This document shows positions 24,612-33,594 of a stretch of DNA of 64,000 nt, in pieces. The notes under the pieces were generated by a model, which was given only the letters and a program-made list of their open reading frames with translations, was not told the DNA's origin and searched no databases. Source of the DNA: Lachnospiraceae bacterium MD308. GTDB taxonomy: Bacteria; Bacillota; Clostridia; Lachnospirales; Lachnospiraceae. Each line of letters begins with the position of its first letter. Positions within the stretch are counted from its first letter, which is position 1. The DNA is taken from contig KE159798.1 in assembly GCA_000403475.2 (NCBI GenBank), positions 134,960 to 198,959 of the forward strand, written 5' to 3'. Both the position numbers and the translations under genes were made by a program.

Positions 24612-26711
24612 ATGATTATGCAGAAACAAAACTTCACCCCGACAATGAACGCTGTCCATATGGAGCCTATGGACAAAATTGCAGGTTTTGAGGTAAGACC
24701 CGGGCTCTATGAGTTAAATGGCGCGGTGGCGATTCCTGTAGGAGTTAATTTTACGATACATTCTTTGGGGGCGACTTCCTGTGAACTGTTATTGTTTCGT
24801 CTGATGGAGGATGAACCTTATGCAGTACTTAAGTTCCCGGAGCATTATCGTATCGGTAATGTATATTCTATGATTGTATTTGGACTTCATATTACTGAGT
24901 TTGAATATGCATATCGGTTGGACGGCCCATACGATCCTCCCAAGGGTCTGTTGTTTAATAAGAATAATATTTTATTAGATATCTATGCGAAGGCGGTTAC
25001 AGGGCAGAGCGTATGGGGGACGAAGAACAAGAGCGGAAGCTTTTATAAGGCGAGAGTCGTTCAGGATAACTTTGACTGGGGAGCAGAGCTGAATCCGTTA
25101 ATCCCCATGGAGGATCTGATTATTTATGAGATGCATGTAAGAGGCTTTACAAGGCACAGTTCCTCTGGCGTTACCTATCCCGGCACATTCTCTGGTATTA
25201 TGGAGAAAATACCGTATTTGAAGGAGCTTGGTGTCAATGCAGTGGAGTTGATGCCGGTGTTTGAGTTTGATGAGATGAAGGACTGCCGCGAAGTAGACGG
25301 CAGGCAGCTTTTGGATTATTGGGGATATAACACGGTAAGCTTTTTCGCCCCTAACACAAGTTATGCAGGAAGTGTAGAGTATAACCGTGAGGGGAATGAG
25401 CTGAAAACGCTGATTAAGACGCTTCATGACAATGGTATTGAATGTTTTCTGGATGTAGTATTTAATCATACTGCAGAAGGAGATGACCGCGGGCCGAGCT
25501 TTTCCTTTAAAGGGTTTGACAATAATGTATATTATATGCTGACACCAGACGGATACTATTATAATTTCAGCGGCTGCGGCAATACATTGAACTGCAATCA
25601 TCCAGTAGTCCGTCAGATGATTTTGGAGTGTCTGCGTTACTGGACAACTTTTTATCATGTAGATGGTTTCCGATTTGATTTGGCAAGTATCCTTGGGCGC
25701 AATCAGGACGGCACGCCGATGAGCAATCCTCCCCTTCTTCAGAGCCTTGCTTTTGACCCGATTCTTGGGAATGTGAAGCTGATCGCAGAAGCGTGGGATG
25801 CAGGCGGACTTTATCAGGTGGGTAGTTTCCCGGCCTGGAGCCGCTGGACGGAGTGGAATGGAAAGTACAGGGATGACATGCGTGATTTCCTCAAAGGTGA
25901 TTTTGGCATAGCATCAATTGCGTCTCAGAGGATTACGGGTTCTCACGATTTGTATGACCCGAATATCAGAGGGAATAATGCATCGGTTAATTTTTTGAAC
26001 TGCCATGATGGATTTACGCTGTGGGATATGTATTCTTACAGTAGGAAACACAACGAAGCGAATGGATGGTATAACGTTGACGGCAGCGATGACAATCGAA
26101 GCTGGAATTGCGGAACAGAAGGAGAGACGGACGATGTAGAGATATTGTCGCTTCGAAGAAGACTGACCAAAAATGCTGTAGCAGTCTTACTAATGAGCCG
26201 TGGAACACCGATGTTCCTTGCAGGGGATGAATTTTTGAATACTCAGTATGGCAATAATAATGCTTACTGTCAGGATAATGAAGTATCATGGCTCAATTGG
26301 GATTTCCTTGAAAAGAATAAACGACATTTTGATTTTACCAAACACATGATTAAACTGCGTAAAGAGCATGGTGTAGTACGTAAGTTTTCGGGAGGCTGTT
26401 CCCTTGGATTCCCGGAGATACAGGTATCAGAGCCTAATGGGAATACAAAAGTCCTTCGTGTAATCTATGCAGGGCGCAATCAAGATGATACGGGGGATGA
26501 TATTGTATGTCTCGCAATTAATACGTATTGGGAAGAGCAGACATGTTTTCTGCCTGAACTGCCGTTACAATTAAAGTGGAAGTTCGAAGCGGATACATCG
26601 GGCAGATATTTGCCTGCCTATATATCCGAGGACGGAAAGATGGCAGCGCCGGACGGAAACAGGTTCACGATGGGGCCCCGTTCTGTGGCGGTATTAATAG
26701 TGACAAAATGA
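24612..26711 (+). CDS. glgX: Glycogen debranching enzyme, GlgX/isoamylase type (GH13)
   Basis: 699 residues. An N-terminal CBM48-like domain (YELNGAVAIPVGVNFTIHSL) precedes the GH13 barrel. Motif order: ECFLDVVFNHT, DGFRFDLAS with nucleophile D356, LIAEAWDAGG with acid-base E393 and NCHDGFT with D466. A C-terminal beta domain follows. The family hydrolyses alpha-1,6 branches of glycogen or limit dextrin. Sequence features such as IYEMHVRGFT and NHTAEGD fit GlgX/isoamylase rather than extracellular pullulanase, and there is no signal peptide. The gene stands alone, 29 bases after the kinase, so it may share its transcript. The symbol is by family resemblance. Confidence 0.85.
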   Translation: MIMQKQNFTPTMNAVHMEPMDKIAGFEVRPGLYELNGAVAIPVGVNFTIHSLGATSCELLLFRLMEDEPYAVLKFPEHYRIGNVYSMIVFGLHITEFEYAYRLDGPYDPPKGLLFNKNNILLDIYAKAVTGQSVWGTKNKSGSFYKARVVQDNFDWGAELNPLIPMEDLIIYEMHVRGFTRHSSSGVTYPGTFSGIMEKIPYLKELGVNAVELMPVFEFDEMKDCREVDGRQLLDYWGYNTVSFFAPNTSYAGSVEYNREGNELKTLIKTLHDNGIECFLDVVFNHTAEGDDRGPSFSFKGFDNNVYYMLTPDGYYYNFSGCGNTLNCNHPVVRQMILECLRYWTTFYHVDGFRFDLASILGRNQDGTPMSNPPLLQSLAFDPILGNVKLIAEAWDAGGLYQVGSFPAWSRWTEWNGKYRDDMRDFLKGDFGIASIASQRITGSHDLYDPNIRGNNASVNFLNCHDGFTLWDMYSYSRKHNEANGWYNVDGSDDNRSWNCGTEGETDDVEILSLRRRLTKNAVAVLLMSRGTPMFLAGDEFLNTQYGNNNAYCQDNEVSWLNWDFLEKNKRHFDFTKHMIKLRKEHGVVRKFSGGCSLGFPEIQVSEPNGNTKVLRVIYAGRNQDDTGDDIVCLAINTYWEEQTCFLPELPLQLKWKFEADTSGRYLPAYISEDGKMAAPDGNRFTMGPRSVAVLIVTK

Positions 26712-26718
26712 TTTTTAT

Positions 26719-26750
26719 AGCACATCAGAGATGGTGTGCTTTAATTATTT
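26719..26750 (+). terminator. Weak terminator after the debranching enzyme
   Basis: AGCACATC and GATGGTGTGCT form an imperfect stem (26719-26740) followed by TTTAATTATTT. Confidence 0.5.
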
Positions 26751-26769
26751 GAAATAAGGAGGAAAAAGT

Positions 26770-27246
26770 ATGTATGGATTAAGTACGTTATGTTATATAG
26801 AGAGGGATGGAAAGTATCTTATGCTTCACAGGACGGTGAAGGAAAAGGATGTAAATAAAAACAAATGGATTGGGGTGGGAGGACATTTCGAGGAAAATGA
26901 AAGCCCGGAAGAGTGTCTTTTAAGAGAAGTAAAGGAGGAGACAGGTTATACGCTGACATCCTATCGCTACAGGGGAATTGTGACATTTATTTCTGGAAAT
27001 GGTGTGACAGAATATATGTCTTTATTTACCGCAGATGAATTTTATGGTACACAGATTGAATGTGATGAAGGCCAGCTTGAGTGGGTGGATATCGATAAAG
27101 TAGAGAATCTTGAGCTATGGGAAGGAGATAAGATATTTTTGCGTCTGCTGCGGGATTCCGGAGAATTCTTTTCGTTAAAGCTTGTATATGACGGGCATGA
27201 TAAACTGATATCCGCATCTTTAAATGGGGAAAAAATTGATATATAG
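26770..27246 (+). CDS. Nudix hydrolase, MutT/8-oxo-dGTPase type
   Basis: 158 residues after an AAGGAGG site. The Nudix box is complete: GGHFEENESPEECLLREVKE with EETGY following (GX5EX7REVXEEXG). The preceding WIGVGG and the start LSTLCYIERDGKYLMLHRT are typical of MutT-like enzymes annotated as 8-oxo-dGTP diphosphatase. It would hydrolyse a damaged or excess nucleoside di- or triphosphate. The exact substrate is not determined. Confidence 0.88.
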   Translation: MYGLSTLCYIERDGKYLMLHRTVKEKDVNKNKWIGVGGHFEENESPEECLLREVKEETGYTLTSYRYRGIVTFISGNGVTEYMSLFTADEFYGTQIECDEGQLEWVDIDKVENLELWEGDKIFLRLLRDSGEFFSLKLVYDGHDKLISASLNGEKIDI

Positions 27247-27270
27247 ATAAAATCTATATAAATAATAATA

Positions 27271-27300
27271 TATTGACATTATCAATTATACAAGCATATA
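27271..27300 (+). promoter_or_regulatory. Promoter of the ArsS-type cluster
   Basis: Perfect TTGACA (27271-27276) with TATACA at 27295-27300 (18-bp spacer). It lies about 60 bases before the first gene of a long, tightly packed same-strand cluster. Confidence 0.6.
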
Positions 27301-27359
27301 CAGTGATGATATAATGGTACGAAAGTATAGCGAAACATTTAGATATCAGAGAGATTGTG

Positions 27360-28052
27360 ATGAAAAATAAGAAACTGTGGATATTTATTGGCATCATTGC
27401 TGCGATTTTAGTTTTAGACCACATTTTTAAGTGGTCTTCTTATATTGGAGATTTTGATAACCTGCGGTTTTTAAAAGATATCGTGAACGAGAATCTTTTT
27501 CTTGCAGTGTTGCTCTACATTGGCATCACAATTATAGGGTGCGTTGTGCTGGCGCTACCGGGGGTTACCTTTGCCATTGCGGCAGGGCTTTTGTTTGGGC
27601 CGGTGCTCGGGACGCTCTGCTGCTCGGCAGCGACGACCATAGGTGCGATGTTAGCGTTTGCCGTGGGCCGGTTTTTCCTGAAAGACAGTATAAAACCAAT
27701 GGCAATGAAGAATAAATATATTAAGAAATGGCTTTTCGGAGAGAACGGCGGCAATGAGGTTTTTATCCTTATGATTACGAGGCTGGTTCCGGTCTTTCCG
27801 TATAATCTTCAGAATTTTGCCTACGGGGTGACGGATATTCGTTTCGGCACCTATTCTGTCTGCTCCCTGATCTTCATGCTGCCCGGAACTGCCATGTATA
27901 CAGTGGGAACGGCGGGCCTTGCGGACAAGGAAAACCGGATCATGTATATCGGGATTGCTCTGCTTTTGGGCGTAGTGGTGATGGGGCTTGGAGCATTTTT
28001 GAAGAAACGTTACATGAAAGAGGGGCAGGATGATGGAGAAACAGAGAGGTAG
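27360..28052 (+). CDS. TVP38/TMEM64 (DedA-like) membrane protein, first copy
   Basis: 230 residues from ATG 27360. About six hydrophobic stretches flank the family core GVTFAIAAGLLFGPVLGTLC and the re-entrant motif FILMITRLVPVFPYNLQNFAYG. TVP38/TMEM64 proteins belong to the VTT/DedA group, several of which scramble or move lipids; members are frequent in arsenosugar and mercury/selenium clusters, with no settled function. The 3' end overlaps the Fe-S gene by 23 bases, marking the start of one transcription unit. A second, divergent copy is at 31538. Confidence 0.87.
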   Translation: MKNKKLWIFIGIIAAILVLDHIFKWSSYIGDFDNLRFLKDIVNENLFLAVLLYIGITIIGCVVLALPGVTFAIAAGLLFGPVLGTLCCSAATTIGAMLAFAVGRFFLKDSIKPMAMKNKYIKKWLFGENGGNEVFILMITRLVPVFPYNLQNFAYGVTDIRFGTYSVCSLIFMLPGTAMYTVGTAGLADKENRIMYIGIALLLGVVVMGLGAFLKKRYMKEGQDDGETER

Positions 28053-29016
28053 GACTATAGACACGTCGAAATGCGTGCATTGCCATATTTGCCGGAAGAA
28101 CTGTGTGTTTTTGGGGAAATATGGGATCGATATCGGGGATGCGGCGAGGCTTAATGAGCTGGCGTACCACTGTTTTCTGTGCGGGCGGTGCAGCGAGGTC
28201 TGCCCGGTAGGGATCGACGGGCGGCAGGTGGTGGCGGATATGCGCCGCAGGCAGGTAAGCGAGGATGCGGGAGCATATGTAAATAAAAAATATAAGCGGA
28301 TGATTTCGGAAAAGAAAGATTATCTGTACCGGAATTACCGGCATATTACGGAAAAAAGCGTCCTGTTTCCGGGGTGCAATTTTCCGTCGGTATATCCGAA
28401 GACGACAAAGAGGCTTGCGAAGATATTGCTGGAGCGGGCGGGAATCGGAACGGTGTATGACTGCTGTGGGAAACCTATTGCCGATATCGGTATGGCCGGG
28501 CAGGAAGAAAAGATATTGCAGGAGATAGAGGGGCGGCTTTCCGGGGCCGGGGTGACAGAGATTATCACGGTCTGCCCCAACTGTGAGGATTATATGCGCG
28601 GGCGCGTTTCCATGAGGGTCGTGAACATATATGAAAAATTAAGGGAACTGGGGATTGGCGGCAAGATACCCGGGGGATGCCGTATGTTTTGCCCCTGTCC
28701 GGACAGGGAGAAGGGCAGATGGCTTAAGGATATTGAGTTTTTCCTGGAGAGAGAATGCAGTGTCATTGGGGACATCCAGTGCTGCGGGCTCGGCGGCAAC
28801 GGCGGGGTGATGGAGCCGGAGCTTGCGAAAGGATTTGCAAAGAAGGTGAAGAAGTGCCCGGATACGGTCTATACTTACTGTGGCTCCTGCGCGGGCAACC
28901 TTACGAGAAACGGGTGCAAAAAGATGCGCCATGTGCTGCCGGAGATTCTTGGAACAGGGGAAAGGCCGGATACGGTCAAGTCACTCATTAACCGCATGAG
29001 GACAAAAAATCTGTGA
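28030..29016 (+). CDS. Fe-S oxidoreductase with two 4Fe-4S motifs and CCG domains
   Basis: 328 residues. The N-terminal ferredoxin domain has CVHCHICRKNC and CFLCGRCSEVCPVG, enough for two [4Fe-4S] clusters. It is followed by a pair of CCG-type cysteine-rich regions (DCCGKPIADIG near residue 147, QCCGLGGNGG near residue 255), as in HdrB/HdrD, GlpC and LutA. Such modules pass electrons to thiol or disulfide substrates. In this cluster it may supply electrons to a reduction step on the arsenic- or sulfur-bearing intermediate. The partner is unknown. Confidence 0.85.
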   Translation: MMEKQRGRTIDTSKCVHCHICRKNCVFLGKYGIDIGDAARLNELAYHCFLCGRCSEVCPVGIDGRQVVADMRRRQVSEDAGAYVNKKYKRMISEKKDYLYRNYRHITEKSVLFPGCNFPSVYPKTTKRLAKILLERAGIGTVYDCCGKPIADIGMAGQEEKILQEIEGRLSGAGVTEIITVCPNCEDYMRGRVSMRVVNIYEKLRELGIGGKIPGGCRMFCPCPDREKGRWLKDIEFFLERECSVIGDIQCCGLGGNGGVMEPELAKGFAKKVKKCPDTVYTYCGSCAGNLTRNGCKKMRHVLPEILGTGERPDTVKSLINRMRTKNL

Positions 29017-29079
29017 TTTTGGAAATAATGCAGTCAGATAGGGGGAAGGTATCTGCGCCAAGATGCCGGAAAGGGATGC

Positions 29080-30471
29080 ATGAGAAAAAAAGCGTTGATC
29101 ATATTTACCCGAGTGCCGGTTCCGGGGAAGACGAAGACAAGGCTGATGCCTTATTTTACGCCTGAGCAGTGTGCAAAGCTGCATTGCTGCTTTTTAAAGG
29201 ATATTGCAGCGACGTGCAAAGAAGGGCAAGCCGAGGCAGACTTGTATGTGTGTTACAGTGAACCCGCAGATGATGCCGGGGAGGAATCATTTTTTGGAAG
29301 GACGGCGGGATATCAGGGCGGTTCTGGCAGGCTCGTAAAAATATTCGGGGAGTGTGCCGGATATTTCCCACAGGAGGGAGAGACCCTGGGGCAGCGGATG
29401 TATCGTGCCATAGAGAAGGTGCTGGAAAGAGGTTATGAGTCCTGCCTGCTGATGGGAACGGATGTGCCGGAGGTGCAGTGGGGGGATATCAGGCTGGCCT
29501 ATGAGGTTCTTGAGCAGAAGGATGTGGTGCTTGGCCCTACCGCGGACGGCGGATATTATCTTGTGGGAATGAAGGCTGCCCGGAAAGAAGTTTTTGAAAA
29601 GCAGACTTACGGACACGGGAGAGTCCTTTATCATACGGTGTGTGGGCTAAAGTCAAAAGGTCTGTCTGCCGGGCTTGGAAAAGAGCGTTACGATATAGAC
29701 ACGAGAGAGGATATCGAAAGCTTTCGGGACAGGATGAGATCTTGCAAATCTCTGCAGAAAACGGAGACGGGAAAATACTTAATGAGGACAGGAAAGATTT
29801 CCGTGATTGTGCCTGTCTACAATGAAAAGAAGACGGTCGGGAGACTTCTTGAAGACCTGGAAAAGATAAAGGAGCGGTGCGAGATTATCTTTGTGGACGG
29901 GGGGAGTACGGACGGAACTCCGGAGGAGATAAGCCCTGATTTCAGACTTCTCTGTTCGAAAAAGGGAAGGGCGGCACAGATGAACCTGGGGGCGAAGGAG
30001 AGCTCGGGGGATATCCTGTTTTTCCTCCACTGCGACAGTGAGCTGCCGGAGAGACCCCTTGAGCAGATTCGCTATGTGATGAAAGATTACCGGGTGGGAT
30101 GCTTTGGGATTGCGTTTCATTCGAGGAATTTCTTTATGTATACATGCCGCGTCATCTCCAATCATAGGATTAAGGACAGGAACGTGGTGTTCGGCGACCA
30201 GGGAATCTTTATCGACCGGAGATTGTTTTTTGAGATGGGGATGTTCCCGGAGCTGCCCGTTATGGAGGATTATGAGTTCTCCCTCGGGCTTAAGGAGCGG
30301 GGGGAAAAGATTGGGATAGCGAAGAAGAGGATCTATACGTCTGACAGGAGGTTCCCGGCGGGAACGATACCGAAACTGAAAGAGATGTGGAAGATGAACC
30401 GGCTCAGGAAGAAGTATCGGGATGGGGCGGATATAGAGGAGATTGCAAGGCTGTATAAAGATGTGCGGTGA
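29080..30471 (+). CDS. DUF2064 glycosyltransferase - GT2 glycosyltransferase fusion (TIGR04282/TIGR04283 type)
   Basis: 463 residues with two enzymes fused. Residues 1-215 match the DUF2064 (TIGR04282-like) family (LIIFTRVPVPGKTKTRL, LLMGTDVPEVQ, GPTADGGYYLVGM), a nucleotidyltransferase-like fold. Residues about 238-460 are a GT2 of the TIGR04283 type (ISVIVPVYNEKKTVGRLLED, IIFVDGGSTDGT, ILFFLHCDSELP). In most arsenosugar-type loci these are two adjacent genes. Fusion argues that they act in sequence on the same sugar. NCBI annotates both families as arsenosugar biosynthesis glycosyltransferases on genomic context, not biochemistry. Cytoplasmic. Confidence 0.88.
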   Translation: MRKKALIIFTRVPVPGKTKTRLMPYFTPEQCAKLHCCFLKDIAATCKEGQAEADLYVCYSEPADDAGEESFFGRTAGYQGGSGRLVKIFGECAGYFPQEGETLGQRMYRAIEKVLERGYESCLLMGTDVPEVQWGDIRLAYEVLEQKDVVLGPTADGGYYLVGMKAARKEVFEKQTYGHGRVLYHTVCGLKSKGLSAGLGKERYDIDTREDIESFRDRMRSCKSLQKTETGKYLMRTGKISVIVPVYNEKKTVGRLLEDLEKIKERCEIIFVDGGSTDGTPEEISPDFRLLCSKKGRAAQMNLGAKESSGDILFFLHCDSELPERPLEQIRYVMKDYRVGCFGIAFHSRNFFMYTCRVISNHRIKDRNVVFGDQGIFIDRRLFFEMGMFPELPVMEDYEFSLGLKERGEKIGIAKKRIYTSDRRFPAGTIPKLKEMWKMNRLRKKYRDGADIEEIARLYKDVR

Positions 30472-31492
30472 GAGAGGTATTGATGTGGATAGGATTGCAG
30501 GGTTAAAGGAATATGTAAGGAATCCTTTTTATCGGGAGGCGATGGGGCTGCCGGGGGTGGTTTGCGAGGAGTACCGGCTGTTGGCGCAGGGGGAGTATAA
30601 TATGAATTATATTTTCACCCATCCGGTCAGCGGCAGGGAGTTTCTTTTGCGGGTGAACTGCGGGAGCCAGATGCATCTTGAAAATCAGATTGAATATGAA
30701 TATCATGCGTTGGAGCTTTTAAAGGATTCAGGAAGGACGCCGAAGGTGTTTTATGTGGACGGGAGCTTGAAAGAGTTAGGGCATGGGGTGCTGGTGATGG
30801 AATATCTTCCGGGGAAAAGTCTTGATTATCGGAAGGATATGGGGATTGCGGCGCAGTGTCTTGCGGATATCCACAGTGTTCCGGTGTCGGCGGGCGACGG
30901 GCTTTTGTCTCCAGCGGACCCTCTGAGGGCGATCCTTAACGAGTGCGAGGAGATGGTGAAGGTCTACATCGACTCTTCCCTGGGAGACAGGGAGACGAAA
31001 AGAGCCCTTCGGGAGCTTTTGGACAGGGGATGGGAGAGATCCCGGCAGACAGAGAACCGGAAAGGTTACCGGTGCTGTATTAATACGGAGCTTAATTCTA
31101 CGAATTTCCTTATCAACGGGGAGGGCAGGGAGAATTACCTGATTGACTGGGAAAAGCCGCTGTACGGGGAGCCGGCGCAGGATCTGGGGCATTTTCTTGC
31201 TCCTACAACTACGTTCTGGAAGACGGATGTGATACTTACGCCCCAGGAGACGGAGGATTTCCTGGAGAAATATATGGAGGCCGCAGACGGGAGGTTCCCG
31301 GTGGAGGGGCTTAAGGAGAGGGTCTGTACGTTTATCCCGGTTACCTGTCTGAGAGGGGTGACGTGGTGCGCCATGGCATGGGTTCAGTACCAGCAGCCGG
31401 ATAAGCTTATTTTCAACGAGTCTACATACAAAAAGCTTGAGGCGTACCTTTCCCATGATTTCCTTAAGATGCTGTCACGGGATTATTTTTAG
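30461..31492 (+). CDS. APH/choline-kinase-fold phosphotransferase with altered catalytic loop
   Basis: 343 residues from ATG 30461; GTG 30485, 7 bases after AGAGAGG, is an equally good start. The kinase fold is visible as NMNYIFTHP, LLRVNCGSQ, a middle helix with EYEYHALELL and VLVMEYLPGKSLD. The Brenner motif, normally HxDxxxxN, reads NTELNSTN (NTELNSTNFLI), with H to N and D to E. The downstream metal aspartate is kept (YLIDWEKPLYGEPAQDLGH). It may phosphorylate a sugar or lipid intermediate of the cluster, or may have become a binding protein. It overlaps the preceding gene. Confidence 0.75.
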   Translation: MCGERGIDVDRIAGLKEYVRNPFYREAMGLPGVVCEEYRLLAQGEYNMNYIFTHPVSGREFLLRVNCGSQMHLENQIEYEYHALELLKDSGRTPKVFYVDGSLKELGHGVLVMEYLPGKSLDYRKDMGIAAQCLADIHSVPVSAGDGLLSPADPLRAILNECEEMVKVYIDSSLGDRETKRALRELLDRGWERSRQTENRKGYRCCINTELNSTNFLINGEGRENYLIDWEKPLYGEPAQDLGHFLAPTTTFWKTDVILTPQETEDFLEKYMEAADGRFPVEGLKERVCTFIPVTCLRGVTWCAMAWVQYQQPDKLIFNESTYKKLEAYLSHDFLKMLSRDYF

Positions 31493-31537
31493 AGGATGAG
31501 TTTTTTGCATGAAAAATACAGACGAGAGGTAGAAATT

Positions 31538-32242
31538 ATGGACAAGAAAAAAAGGATTCGGATAGGGAGGGCGGCGGTGGTGATTGCTGCGTTGGCGGCG
31601 TTTTTGATATACTGCTTTGTTCCGTCGGTGAACCGGACGATGCATACGGTGCTGGCGGCTTTTGCCAGCGGTGATTTTACGGTGGTGAGGGATTTTGTGG
31701 AGTCTTACGGGGCGTATGCGGCGGCAGTCTCATTTTTGCTGATGATCTTACAGTCGATCGCAGCGCCTTTGCCGGCATTTCTTTTGACCTTTGCCAATGC
31801 GAATCTGTTTGGCTGGTGGAAAGGGGCTATTCTTTCCTGGTCAAGCGCCATGGCGGGGGCGGCGGTGTGCTTTTACATCGCAAGGCTCCTGGGGCGGGAC
31901 GTTGCGGAAAAGCTTACGAGCCGGGCGGGACTTAAGCAGATTGATGTGTTTTTTGAGAGGCATGGGAGGATGAGTATTCTGATCGCCAGGCTTTTGCCGT
32001 TTATGTCTTTTGATATCGTGAGCTATGCTGCGGGGCTTACTTCTATGTCTTTTGGGAGTTTCTTTATTGCTACGGGCATCGGGCAGCTCCCGGCGACGAT
32101 TATCTATTCTTATGTTGGCAGCATGCTGACGGGAGGGGCGAAACTGTTTGTGACAGGATTACTTCTTCTGTTTGCCATATCAGCTTTGATAGTTTTATTC
32201 AAGCAGCTGTATAATGAAAAACGAAAAAAGGAGGACAAGTAA
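31538..32242 (+). CDS. TVP38/TMEM64 (DedA-like) membrane protein, second copy
   Basis: 234 residues from ATG 31538, 7-8 bases after GAGAGG; an upstream ATG at 31496 lacks a good site. Multi-spanning, with LPAFLLTFANANLFGWWKGA and the arginine-proline motif ILIARLLPFMSFDIVSYAAG near residue 150. It is clearly of the same family as the protein at 27360 but diverged. Two different copies in one cluster suggest a heteromeric or two-step membrane function such as flipping or export of a lipid-linked product. Confidence 0.85.
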   Translation: MDKKKRIRIGRAAVVIAALAAFLIYCFVPSVNRTMHTVLAAFASGDFTVVRDFVESYGAYAAAVSFLLMILQSIAAPLPAFLLTFANANLFGWWKGAILSWSSAMAGAAVCFYIARLLGRDVAEKLTSRAGLKQIDVFFERHGRMSILIARLLPFMSFDIVSYAAGLTSMSFGSFFIATGIGQLPATIIYSYVGSMLTGGAKLFVTGLLLLFAISALIVLFKQLYNEKRKKEDK

Positions 32243-32575
32243 ATGAATACTTATTACAATCCGGAGGATCTGGCAAAATTTGGCACAATGGGCGAGGAGG
32301 CTCCGAAACTTTGGGAGAATTTCATGCAGTATTACGGCTCGGTATTTGCGGAGGGAGCGCTGACTGCAAGGGAGAAGTCTCTGATCGCGCTGGCGGTGGC
32401 AACTGCGGTCCAGTGCCCGTACTGCATCGACTCTTATACGCAGGACTGCCTGTCAAAGGGCGTTGACGAGGAGCAGATGACGGAGGCCGTTCATGTGGCG
32501 GCGGCGATTAAGGGCGGCGCGGCGCTGGTTCACGGAGTGCAGATGAAAAATATTGTGAAGAAACTGGAGCTTTAA
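32243..32575 (+). CDS. AhpD/carboxymuconolactone-decarboxylase-fold protein of arsenosugar clusters
   Basis: 110 residues after an AAAAGGAGGACAAG site. The redox CxxC motif is present (QCPYCIDSYTQDCLSKG) in the AhpD helical fold (ALTAREKSLIALAVATA). The length and sequence match the family that NCBI labels arsenosugar biosynthesis-associated peroxidase-like. It starts at the base after the previous stop and is followed after 2 bases by arsS. It probably reduces or traps a thiol-reactive intermediate. Confidence 0.85.
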   Translation: MNTYYNPEDLAKFGTMGEEAPKLWENFMQYYGSVFAEGALTAREKSLIALAVATAVQCPYCIDSYTQDCLSKGVDEEQMTEAVHVAAAIKGGAALVHGVQMKNIVKKLEL

Positions 32576-32577
32576 TT

Positions 32578-33555
32578 ATGGACGCGAGAGAAGAATTTAA
32601 AAAATTGGCGCAGATTCCTGATTTCCAGGATTCTGTTGAGGATAAGGAACTGCTGATGACGGATAAGATGTCGGTGCTGCAGATTAATGTGGGGAGGCTG
32701 TGCAATCTTGCCTGCAAGCACTGCCATGTGGAGGCGGGGCCGAACCGCACAGAGGTGATGGAACGGGATGTTCTGGAGGACTGCCTTAAGCTTTATAAAG
32801 AGTGGGGGTTTCAGACCATTGACATCACAGGCGGCGCGCCGGAGATGAATCCGCATTTCCGCTGGTTTGTAGAAGAGGCGGTGAAGGTGTGCCCCGACGT
32901 GATGGTGCGGAGCAATCTCACTGTCATGTTAGAGGAAGGGTATGAGGATCTCCCGGAATTTTATGCAGCGAACAAGGTGACGGTCATCTGCTCCCTGCCC
33001 CACTACAAGGCGAAGAATTCCAATAAGCAGCGGGGGGAAGGTACCTTTGAGAAATCTATCCAGGTGCTGAAAAGGCTCAATGCCCTTGGCTATGGCAAAG
33101 ACCCGGAGCTTACGCTGAATATGGTGTTCAATCCGGGGGGCGCATTTTTCCCGCCGGAGCAGTCGGCGATGGAAAAGGAATATAAGGAACATCTGGGAAG
33201 TGAGTATGGGATTGTGTTCAACCATCTCTTTACGATTACAAATAATCCAATTGGAAGATTTGGGGCATTTCTTACCCGGACGGGCAATATGGAAGGGTAT
33301 CTCACAAAGCTTTATGATGCGTTTAACCCGGGTGCGGTGGCCGGCATGATGTGCAGGAGCCAGTTATCTGTGGGATGGGACGGAAGGGTGTATGACTGCG
33401 ACTTCAACCAGGCGGTGGATCTGCCGATCGAGGGAGTGGATCATATGAAAGACCTGGTAGGAAAGCCGTATGAGAAGAGAAGGATACGCCTTGACAAGCA
33501 CTGCTACGCATGTACGGCGGGGCAGGGGTCAAGCTGCGGCGGATGTACGGCTTAA
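32578..33555 (+). CDS. arsS: ArsS-family radical SAM protein with cysteine-rich C-terminus
   Basis: 325 residues. Radical-SAM motif CNLACKHC (VGRLCNLACKHCHVEAGPN), then DITGGAPEMNPHF as the GGE-like segment and MCRSQLSVGWDGRVYDCDFN in the C-terminal half. The tail CYACTAGQGSSCGGCTA carries five cysteines; in some members one is selenocysteine, here all are TGC/TGT codons. Characterised ArsS makes a dimethylarsinoyl-deoxyadenosine from SAM and dimethylarsenite. The symbol follows the family name; the substrate in this organism is not proven. Confidence 0.87.
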   Translation: MDAREEFKKLAQIPDFQDSVEDKELLMTDKMSVLQINVGRLCNLACKHCHVEAGPNRTEVMERDVLEDCLKLYKEWGFQTIDITGGAPEMNPHFRWFVEEAVKVCPDVMVRSNLTVMLEEGYEDLPEFYAANKVTVICSLPHYKAKNSNKQRGEGTFEKSIQVLKRLNALGYGKDPELTLNMVFNPGGAFFPPEQSAMEKEYKEHLGSEYGIVFNHLFTITNNPIGRFGAFLTRTGNMEGYLTKLYDAFNPGAVAGMMCRSQLSVGWDGRVYDCDFNQAVDLPIEGVDHMKDLVGKPYEKRRIRLDKHCYACTAGQGSSCGGCTA

Positions 33556-33594
33556 GAACATAGTATTTTGGACAGAGGATATAAGGAGAGGGAT

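Noticed and set aside
27308-27313. TATAAT as the -10 of the ArsS-cluster promoter
   Set aside because: No acceptable -35 at 16-18 bp; the TTGACA/TATACA pair just upstream is better.
32578-33555. Selenocysteine in the ArsS-family protein
   Set aside because: All C-terminal cysteine positions are TGC or TGT and the stop is TAA; no in-frame TGA is present.
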